Below, one piece after another: positions 1 through 4,308 of a DNA stretch of 7,275 nucleotides (its first letter is position 1; every line of letters begins with the position of its first letter). Where the stretch lies: assembly GCA_016190405.1 (NCBI GenBank), contig JACPQO010000182.1, positions 1 to 7,275 on the forward strand, read 5' to 3'. The DNA is from Chloroflexota bacterium (GTDB lineage: Bacteria; Chloroflexota; Dehalococcoidia; SM23-28-2; RBG-16-64-32). Both the position numbers and the translations under genes were made by a program. The notes beneath the pieces were generated by a model. It did not search any database, was not told the origin of the DNA, and saw only the letters and a program-made list of their open reading frames with translations.

Positions 1-228
1 GCCGACCTCTCGCGCCGCTACAACCAGCCCTTCGAGCAGATCGTCGACCGCTACGTGGTGATGGGCAACCCCGACGACTGCGCCCGCCGCCTGGCCGACT
101 TCGCGGAAGCCGGCGCCCGCCACTTCGTCCTGGTGCCCGTCGGCGGCTCCGTGCGGGACTTCATTCCCCACGTAGAAGCCTACGCCCGCGACGTGCTGCC
201 CAAGTTGCGGACGTCACCGTCGGGCTGA
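1..228 (+). CDS. Luciferase-like (LLM class) oxidoreductase, C-terminal fragment
   Basis: The 5' end is cut by the window, leaving the last 75 codons in frame 1 and a TGA stop at 226-228. The visible protein includes YVVMGNPDDCARRLADF, then AGARHFVLVPVGG, then HVEAYARDVLPKLR. This is the usual C-terminal end of the bacterial luciferase-like TIM-barrel family: a 'G(T/N)P(D/E)xCxxRLxxFxEAG' helix, a strand ending the barrel and a final amphipathic helix. Family members are flavin- or F420-dependent monooxygenases and dehydrogenases in the cytoplasm. The substrate cannot be told from this fragment because the cofactor-binding N-terminal part lies outside. The last two codons and the stop fall in a GGGCTGAAGCCC hairpin (222-233), so the extreme C-terminus may have been set by insertion of a repeat. 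The family call is fairly sure; the cofactor is inference. Confidence 0.82.
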   Translation, partial: ADLSRRYNQPFEQIVDRYVVMGNPDDCARRLADFAEAGARHFVLVPVGGSVRDFIPHVEAYARDVLPKLRTSPSG

Positions 229-280
229 AGCCCCACCCTCCAAGAATTTGCCCCCGGAAGGCCAGGCTTCAGCCTGGCGA
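220..280. repeat. Pair of inverted REP-like hairpins
   Basis: Two short perfect dyads lie about 30 bp apart: GGGCTGAAGCCC at 222-233 and GCCAGGCTTCAGCCTGGC at 261-278. Their cores are reverse complements (GGCTGAAGCC against GGCTTCAGCC), and both outer flanks read GTCG when each is read inward from its own end, so the whole block is a larger imperfect inverted repeat. The arrangement resembles paired REP/BIME-type elements, or a very small MITE. It sits between two convergent genes and could also fold in RNA as a terminator-like hairpin, but no T-run follows on either strand. The first hairpin contains the stop codon of the upstream gene. Confidence 0.55.
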
Positions 281-300
281 CAGACCCGCTCCGGCTAGGT

Positions 301-513
301 CTATCGCTGCCCGGTGCGCGCGGGTTCTCGCTCGGCCGGGCCAGCCTCTGTCTCGGCCGGAGCTCCCGGCTGCGCCGGCGCCCAGCGGTGATGGTACTGC
401 CAGCCCGGCCCGTAGTGCAGGCGCTGACGCAGCATCCAGAGGAAGGTGAGATAGAGATCGGCCAGGGCGGCCAGGTCCTGGCCCCAGGTGGGGCCGCCTT
501 TAGGCTTCCGCAT
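301..513 (-). CDS. Small hypothetical protein, 70 residues
   Basis: I do not recognise the family. The ATG at 511-513 is preferred because a GAGAGG ribosome binding site lies 6 nt upstream (520-525 on the plus strand) and a promoter-like pair lies further upstream. An in-frame ATG at 559-561 would overlap that promoter. The protein starts MRKPKGGPTWGQDL. It continues with a helix rich in aliphatic and aromatic residues (about residues 14-32, LAALADLYLTFLWMLRQRL), a YGPGWQYHHRW stretch, and a Pro/Ala/Glu-rich, probably disordered tail. The amphipathic helix and clustered aromatics look more like real coding sequence than an antisense shadow. The helix is too polar for a clear membrane anchor. 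The gene converges on the oxidoreductase. Whether it is expressed is uncertain. Confidence 0.5.
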   Translation of the reverse strand: MRKPKGGPTWGQDLAALADLYLTFLWMLRQRLHYGPGWQYHHRWAPAQPGAPAETEAGPAEREPARTGQR

Positions 514-519
514 CGGCAG

Positions 520-525
520 CCTCTC
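520..525 (-). promoter_or_regulatory. Ribosome binding site of the small gene
   Basis: GAGAGG on the minus strand, 6 nt before the ATG at 513. It decides between the two in-frame ATG codons in favour of the inner one. Confidence 0.5.
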
Positions 526-552
526 ACGTAGGCCGCACCCCGCGCCGCCACA

Positions 553-580
553 ATCGTACACCCGACGGTACGCCGGTCAA
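553..580 (-). promoter_or_regulatory. Sigma-70-type promoter for the small gene
   Basis: On the minus strand, TTGACC (575-580) and TACGAT (553-558) are separated by 16 bp. The -35 box matches consensus at 5 of 6 positions and the -10 box at 4 of 6. Transcription would start near 546, giving a leader of about 33 nt before the ATG at 513. The fit in distance and strand supports both the promoter and the small gene. Confidence 0.45.
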
Positions 581-598
581 TAGAGGCCAGGCGTAACG

Positions 599-650
599 GG
601 GCCGAAAAATGTGCCCGCTTTTCTGAACGTCTGAACCGGCACGTCGGCCC
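599..650. repeat. Imperfect inverted repeat downstream of the matrixin gene
   Basis: GGGCCGA (599-605) pairs with TCGGCCC (644-650), and inside them GTGCC (611-615) pairs with GGCAC (638-642). The stem is broken by a short A-rich bulge and closes over a loop of about 22 nt that contains a CTGAACGTCTGAAC direct repeat. On the minus strand it lies 28 bp past the matrixin stop codon, so it may act as that gene's terminator or 3'-end stabiliser. It lacks a terminal T-run on that strand, so an intrinsic terminator is not established. Confidence 0.4.
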
Positions 651-677
651 GAAAAACGAAAGTGCGGGATGGCGCGC

Positions 678-2858
678 TCAGGGCCCGCAGGAGGTCATGA
701 ACACCGGCGGCGCCAGCCGGTTGATGTCGAAGATATCGATGTCGCCATCGGCCGTCAGATCAAAGCGGGCGCGGTAGGGCGGACCGGGGGCCGCGCTGCG
801 GAAGGCGGGCGCCAGCAGGCTCAGGTCAAAGATGTCCACCTTGCCGCTGTCATCGAAGTCGGGGGGCCAGGCGTTGGCGCCGCAGGCCCGCAGAGGGTCG
901 GTCCCCACGAAGGCCTCCTGCTGGTTGCGGAAGCCATCGCCATCGCTGTCCGGGTCGGACTCCCAGCAGCTCTGGCCCAGGAAGGGCTGTAGCACGCCGA
1001 TGTCCTTTACGTTGATCTCGCCATCGAAGGAAAGGTCCAGCCGCTCGTCATAGCCGGTCTGGCCCAGGACGCTGGCTATGTGGCCCCGGAACGCGTCCAG
1101 GTCGCTGAGATCCACCCGGCCGTCCCGGTTGAGGTCGGGAGGCCAGGCGTCCACGTCCGCCGTGGAGCAACTGCTCATCTGGTCGGTCCCCACCGACGCC
1201 TCGGGGTCATCGCCGGTGAGGCGGGGGAGGCCCAGCCCCTGGGAGTCGCCGTCGCTGTCGGCGCTGGGAGCGACCATGCGCACCGAGTCGCAACCCTGCA
1301 CGTCCTCTCCGCTGCCGGTCTGTCCCGTCAGGCACGCCTCGACATCGTCCGCCTGGAGGGTGGTCGCCAGCGCAGGAAAGTAGAGTATCATATCGGGCTG
1401 CCCGTCCCCATTGACGGCCTCGACGGCCCAGCGCGCGGGGGCTGCCCCGGCGAAGACGACGCTGTTCGCGCTAAGGCTGCTGGCGTCGAAGTCCGCTTCG
1501 GACAGGACGGCGACGGCTACGGTCCCCTTGCCGCCGCCGTTAATGGAGTTGGGGTAGCTATTGGGCTTGATGTCGATTAGCACAGCGCGATAGGCGGGGG
1601 AAGGCGCCGGCGTGGGAGTTGGCGACGGCGTCGCGGCTGGGGTGGGCGTCGGGCTGGGTGTCGGCGCCGGCGTAGCGCTGGCGGTCGGCGTTTGCCCGCC
1701 CATCGGGTAGACGGCGCTTACGGCGTCGATGTCGTACTGGGAAAGCTGGCGGCGGACCCCCTGGTAAGAGGGGTACATCACCGACTCCTGCACGCTACTG
1801 TGGGGCAGGCCCAGGAAGTGGCCCGCCTCGTGCAGGACCACCGTCTCCACGTCGTAGTGGCTGATCCCGTTGGTGTGCCAGACCAGGCTGGGCTTGAGCT
1901 GTATGTCCGACGCCAAGCCGGGGTTGAGCTGTATGTCCGACTCCAGGAGGGTGAGGGACGGTAGGATAAAGGTCGAATAGGTTACGCCCAGGGTGTTCGG
2001 GTCCAGCCCCGGCGGCGCCGCCCAGATCACGTCGTTGTAGCCGTCGTTGTTGTTCAGAGCGCTGCGAGCGGTGGTGCCGCCGAAGGCGAAGCCGATGGAA
2101 GCGCTGGGCACGTCCTGCCACGTCTGGAAGCCGTTGGTCACGGCGGTCAGGGTCTCCTCGGCGGTCAGGTTGGCAGGGCGGTTGTCGTCCGGGTTCACGT
2201 AGTAGGTGACGGGGATATCGCCCTCGGCCCAGTGCAGAGACGGCGGCGCCGGCGAGGCGGCGGCGCCGGTTTCCACATCGGCGCCCTCCTGCGGAAGCTG
2301 CCCGGCCACAGCCTGTCGCACCAAGTTCTCGAAGCGGTCCAGCGGCACCCGCACCCTCTCCACCGAGCCGCCGGCGTCGACCCCGAACTTGCCCTGGGAG
2401 TTCCCCACCAGGTACGGGCGGCCGCCCGGCGATCGGCCCAGGAACAGGACCACCTGCTCGCCCAGGACGAATGACGGCATGCCGCTGGCCGCGATCTGGA
2501 TGTGTCCCACCCGCCCCCCGGGCAGGGTGAGTACCAGACCGCTGCTGTCAACGGTGCCCTTCAGGTAGCGGCTGGGGGTGACGGCGACGTCGGTGCGGAT
2601 AGTGCTGGCGTCGGCTGTCCAGTAGCTGGTTAGCCCCTGCACCCGGCCGACGACGATTCGCTCGGCCTCGGCGGCCAGGCCGCCAAGGTCCTCGCCGGGC
2701 GCGCCCTCGCCGGGGCCGCCGTGATAGACGCCCTGGCTCGCGCCAGAGCCTGAGCCGGCTTCCGGCGTACCCGTCTGGCTGGAGGCCCTGCTGGTTATGG
2801 CCCCCAGCAGCGCTGCCGACGCTACTAGCGCCAGCAGCAGAAGCCTCAAGCACCGCAT
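678..2858 (-). CDS. Secreted matrixin-type zinc metalloprotease with IDIKP domain and two dockerin-like modules
   Basis: The 726-residue product starts at the ATG at 2856-2858, chosen because GAGAGGGGG lies 5 nt upstream and a signal peptide follows at once (MRCLRLLLLALVASAALLG, cleavage probably near residues 24-28; no lipobox). The open frame runs up to 3107, but that extension crosses the promoter. Domains: an uncharacterised beta-rich domain (58-165, containing IVVGRV and LPGGRVG); a matrixin-like catalytic domain (about 207-385) with the zinc motif HEAGHFLGLPH at 343-353 (HExxHxxGxxH) and a Met-turn SVMYP at 360-364; a Thr/Pro linker (389-422); an IDIKPNSYPNSI-type domain (427-529); and two units of TSP3-like calcium loops plus a dockerin-like EF-hand pair (534-631 and 634-723). 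It should cleave extracellular protein in a calcium-dependent way. The protease class is firm; substrate and anchoring partner are unknown. Confidence 0.9.
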   Translation of the reverse strand: MRCLRLLLLALVASAALLGAITSRASSQTGTPEAGSGSGASQGVYHGGPGEGAPGEDLGGLAAEAERIVVGRVQGLTSYWTADASTIRTDVAVTPSRYLKGTVDSSGLVLTLPGGRVGHIQIAASGMPSFVLGEQVVLFLGRSPGGRPYLVGNSQGKFGVDAGGSVERVRVPLDRFENLVRQAVAGQLPQEGADVETGAAASPAPPSLHWAEGDIPVTYYVNPDDNRPANLTAEETLTAVTNGFQTWQDVPSASIGFAFGGTTARSALNNNDGYNDVIWAAPPGLDPNTLGVTYSTFILPSLTLLESDIQLNPGLASDIQLKPSLVWHTNGISHYDVETVVLHEAGHFLGLPHSSVQESVMYPSYQGVRRQLSQYDIDAVSAVYPMGGQTPTASATPAPTPSPTPTPAATPSPTPTPAPSPAYRAVLIDIKPNSYPNSINGGGKGTVAVAVLSEADFDASSLSANSVVFAGAAPARWAVEAVNGDGQPDMILYFPALATTLQADDVEACLTGQTGSGEDVQGCDSVRMVAPSADSDGDSQGLGLPRLTGDDPEASVGTDQMSSCSTADVDAWPPDLNRDGRVDLSDLDAFRGHIASVLGQTGYDERLDLSFDGEINVKDIGVLQPFLGQSCWESDPDSDGDGFRNQQEAFVGTDPLRACGANAWPPDFDDSGKVDIFDLSLLAPAFRSAAPGPPYRARFDLTADGDIDIFDINRLAPPVFMTSCGP
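1615..1692 (-). other. Thr/Pro-rich linker-coding segment
   Basis: This stretch of the matrixin gene encodes alternating Thr-Pro, Ala-Pro and Ser-Pro dipeptides between the catalytic domain and the IDIKP domain. Such segments are flexible, often glycosylated linkers in secreted multidomain enzymes. The DNA is a degenerate GGxGTxGG-like simple repeat and could vary in length between strains. Confidence 0.7.
1891..1950 (-). repeat. 30-bp tandem duplication inside the protease domain
   Basis: Two adjacent 30-bp units (1891-1920 and 1921-1950) share an identical 18-bp core at 1894-1911 and 1924-1941. In the protein this gives SDIQLNPGLA followed by SDIQLKPSLV, about 25-45 residues before the HEAGH zinc helix. 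The frame is kept. Related proteins, as I remember them, have a single SDIxLNP segment here, so this looks like a recent in-frame duplication of one strand and turn. Confidence 0.8.
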
Positions 2859-2863
2859 CGCCG

Positions 2864-2872
2864 CCCCCTCTC
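2864..2872 (-). promoter_or_regulatory. Ribosome binding site of the matrixin gene
   Basis: GAGAGGGGG on the minus strand, 5 nt before the ATG at 2858. It fixes the start 83 codons inside the longest open frame, directly ahead of the signal peptide. Confidence 0.65.
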
Positions 2873-2910
2873 GCGTCCGCGCTCTATAGGCTACCGTATG
2901 AGATACCGCA

Positions 2911-2938
2911 ATTATAGCGCTTCTCAGTAATCTGTCAA
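2911..2938 (-). promoter_or_regulatory. Consensus sigma-70 promoter of the matrixin gene
   Basis: On the minus strand, TTGACA (2933-2938) and TATAAT (2911-2916) both match consensus in all six positions, with a 16-bp spacer. The start point would be near 2904, leaving a 5' leader of about 45 nt before the ATG at 2858. The locally AT-rich sequence stands out from the GC-rich surroundings. No operator-like dyad is evident over it, so it may be strong and constitutive. Confidence 0.85.
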
Positions 2939-3070
2939 GCCCTTCACGATGTTTTGATGGACTTTTGACGCCACAATCCCGCATTTTTCGCGTCCGTCGA
3001 ACCGACGTGACCTCGCTCCGGGGCCATGCCACCTCCCTTCCCAGCCCGTTCCGCCGCCCGGCATCGCCCT

Positions 3071-3102
3071 GGTTCTCTGGTTTCTTGGTTCCTTGGTTTT
3101 GA
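3071..3102. repeat. Period-8 array A (four degenerate GGTT units)
   Basis: Four consecutive 8-bp units each begin with GGTT: GGTTCTCT, GGTTTCTT, GGTTCCTT and GGTTTTGA. The last four positions are almost all pyrimidines on this strand. The period is not a multiple of three, so it is not coding selection. A matching array of the same size lies 85 bp away. Confidence 0.75.
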
Positions 3103-3110
3103 TCCAAAGG

Positions 3111-3158
3111 GCCAGCCTACGGCGTGCACGTAGCGAAGATCAGGTGTCGCACGCTGGC
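3111..3158. repeat. Nested dyads between the two period-8 arrays
   Basis: GCCAGC (3111-3116) pairs with GCTGGC (3153-3158), and GCGTGC (3122-3127) with GCACGC (3149-3154, sharing two bases with the outer arm). A smaller hairpin, CTACG (3117-3121) with CGTAG (3129-3133), offers an alternative fold. The dyad fills most of the gap between the arrays, so the whole block reads array, dyad, array. Confidence 0.4.
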
Positions 3159-3187
3159 TCTCTGGTTCTCTGGTTTGTTGGTTAGTC
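3156..3187. repeat. Period-8 array B (four degenerate GGTT units)
   Basis: Four consecutive 8-bp units: GGCTCTCT, GGTTCTCT, GGTTTGTT and GGTTAGTC. Same period, unit count and strand polarity as array A. It ends 23 bp before the agmatinase GTG, so it overlaps where a -35 element for that gene would sit. Confidence 0.75.
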
Positions 3188-3195
3188 CCTCTTCC

Positions 3196-3204
3196 TGATA
3201 TCAT
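3196..3204 (+). promoter_or_regulatory. Extended -10 element, possibly for a leaderless agmatinase transcript
   Basis: TGATATCAT reads as an extended -10 element (TGn followed by TATCAT, 5 of 6 to consensus). Its end is 6 bp before the GTG at 3211, the normal distance from a -10 box to the transcription start. A weak -35 such as TTGTTG (3175-3180) would lie 18 bp upstream, within array B. The start codon would then be at or next to +1. Confidence 0.4.
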
Positions 3205-3210
3205 CGCGCC

Positions 3211-4173
3211 GTGACCGCTGACCGGCGCAGGCGACGACGGCGGCCTCTGCCCGCCGACTGGCAGAGCGGCCCCCGCTACGGCGGCGCTTACACCTTCATG
3301 CGCTGTCCCGCCAGCCGAGTCCTGGCCCAGGCCGACGTGGCCGTCATCGGCGTGCCCCTGGACACCGCCGTCCTCTACCGCCCCGGCGCCCGCTTCGGGC
3401 CCCGCGCCATCCGCGACGCCTCCGGCCAGACGCGCCCCCACGCCGTCGACCCCGATAAGCTGGAGCCCCCCTTCGACCGATTGCGCGTCGTGGACTACGG
3501 GGACATCGAGCCCTTCCCCGGCTACATCGAGCAGTCCCTGGCCCGCATCCAGGAGGAGATATCGAAAGTCCTGGACACCGACACCTTCCCCGTCGTCCTG
3601 GGCGGCGACCACTCCACGACCCTGCCGGTGCTGCGGGCCTGCGCCGCCAAGCACGGCGCCCTCTCCCTGGTCCACTTCGACGCCCACCCCGACTTCTGGC
3701 CCGGCCCTGAAGGGCGACCCTACCACCACGGCACCGTCTTCCGCGTCGCCGTGGAGGAGGGGCTCATCGACCCGGCGTCCTCGGTCCAGGTCGGCATCCG
3801 CGGCTCTATATCGGCCGGGATCATCGCCGAGGCGAGGGCCGCCGGCTTCCACCTGATCACGGCCGACGAGTTCGCCCGACAGGGGGTGCGCGCCACCGTG
3901 GAGGCGGTCCAGCGGCTGGCCAGCCTGCCGGTATACGTGTCGCTGGACGTCGACAGCGTGGACCCGGCCTTCGCGCCGGGCACCGGCACGCCGGAGGTGG
4001 CCGGGCTGACCAGCCGCGAGATCGTGGAGCTGGTGCGGGGGCTGGCCGGCCTCCCCTTCGTCGCCTTCGACGTGGTGGAGGTCTCGCCCCCCTACGACTG
4101 CTCGGAGATCACGGCCCTCCTGGCCGCCAACCTGGTCTACGAGTTCCTGCTGCTCCTGGCGGCGGCGCGCTAG
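3211..4173 (+). CDS. Agmatinase/arginase-family ureohydrolase
   Basis: This 320-residue cytoplasmic enzyme should hydrolyse a guanidino compound, most likely agmatine to putrescine and urea. All six residues that bind the two manganese ions are visible: H134 in GGDHS, D157, H159 and D161 in HFDAHPD, and D246 and D248 in SLDVDSVDP. PGTGTPEVAGLTSRE (256-270), the HGT motif (H173) and E290 in FDVVEVSPPYD also fit the fold, and the length is normal. The GTG at 3211 is the first start after an in-frame TGA at 3196-3198. The next ATG (3298) falls inside the conserved ATFMR-like segment. No ribosome binding site is present, which suggests leaderless initiation. Residues 5-11 are seven arginines, unusual for the family. 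The substrate is not certain: guanidinobutyrase, guanidinopropionase and formimidoylglutamase are close relatives. It diverges from the matrixin gene and has no clear partner here. Confidence 0.88.
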   Translation: MTADRRRRRRRPLPADWQSGPRYGGAYTFMRCPASRVLAQADVAVIGVPLDTAVLYRPGARFGPRAIRDASGQTRPHAVDPDKLEPPFDRLRVVDYGDIEPFPGYIEQSLARIQEEISKVLDTDTFPVVLGGDHSTTLPVLRACAAKHGALSLVHFDAHPDFWPGPEGRPYHHGTVFRVAVEEGLIDPASSVQVGIRGSISAGIIAEARAAGFHLITADEFARQGVRATVEAVQRLASLPVYVSLDVDSVDPAFAPGTGTPEVAGLTSREIVELVRGLAGLPFVAFDVVEVSPPYDCSEITALLAANLVYEFLLLLAAAR

Positions 4174-4175
4174 AA

Positions 4176-4225
4176 GCAACGCCCGTTGCGGGGAAATGCC
4201 CCACAGGAAATGGGGTCGCGCCCCA
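4176..4225 (+). terminator. Cluster of three hairpins after the agmatinase gene
   Basis: Directly after the stop codon are three short dyads: GCAACG/CGTTGC (4176-4189), GGGG/CCCC (4190-4202) and TGGGG/CCCCA (4211-4225). The CCCCA of the second can also pair with the TGGGG of the third, so alternative folds exist. No T-run follows, so this is at best a Rho-dependent or weak terminator. It ends 12 bp before the next promoter's -35 box. Confidence 0.35.
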
Positions 4226-4236
4226 CCGCCAGACGC

Positions 4237-4266
4237 TAGACCGGCAGCGCCGCGCCTGCATATAAT
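4237..4266 (+). promoter_or_regulatory. Sigma-70-type promoter for the gluzincin gene
   Basis: TATAAT (4261-4266) is a perfect -10 box in GC-rich surroundings. TAGACC (4237-4242) lies 18 bp upstream as a -35 candidate matching 4 of 6 positions. Transcription would begin near 4273, with a leader of about 36 nt before the GTG at 4309. It probably also serves the paralogue that follows. Confidence 0.6.
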
Positions 4267-4308
4267 CGGCTCATCCCCAAACGTCGGGCCTCGCGGGAAG
4301 TACGGCAC

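Larger units (their letters stand above)
2939..3210. other. Divergent intergenic region without a supported gene
   Basis: This stretch separates the matrixin promoter from the agmatinase start. Apart from the two period-8 arrays and the hairpin entered separately, I see no gene. The open frames crossing it translate into low-complexity Asn-Gln-Thr-Arg-Glu-Pro text, which is the arrays read in frame. The agmatinase promoter probably lies at its right-hand end. Confidence 0.6.

Noticed and set aside
180..551. A 123-codon minus-strand frame overlapping the small gene
   Set aside because: Arg/Ser/Pro-rich shadow in another frame that crosses the hairpin pair and overlaps the oxidoreductase end. 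It has no ribosome binding site of the quality seen for the 513 start.
1080..1580. A 166-codon plus-strand frame within the matrixin gene
   Set aside because: Antisense to dockerin-like and IDIKP domains that are clearly coding, and no motifs of its own.
2859..3107. N-terminal extension of the matrixin gene by 83 codons
   Set aside because: It would run across a consensus promoter and a period-8 array, and would bury the signal peptide. The inner ATG has a ribosome binding site.
3071..3187. CRISPR-like interpretation of the paired arrays
   Set aside because: The units are 8 bp, contiguous and degenerate, without spacers, and no cas gene is present.
4176..4225. Riboswitch upstream of the gluzincin gene
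   Set aside because: The hairpins lie before the likely transcription start of the downstream gene and show no known aptamer core. They fit better as the 3' end of the agmatinase transcript.
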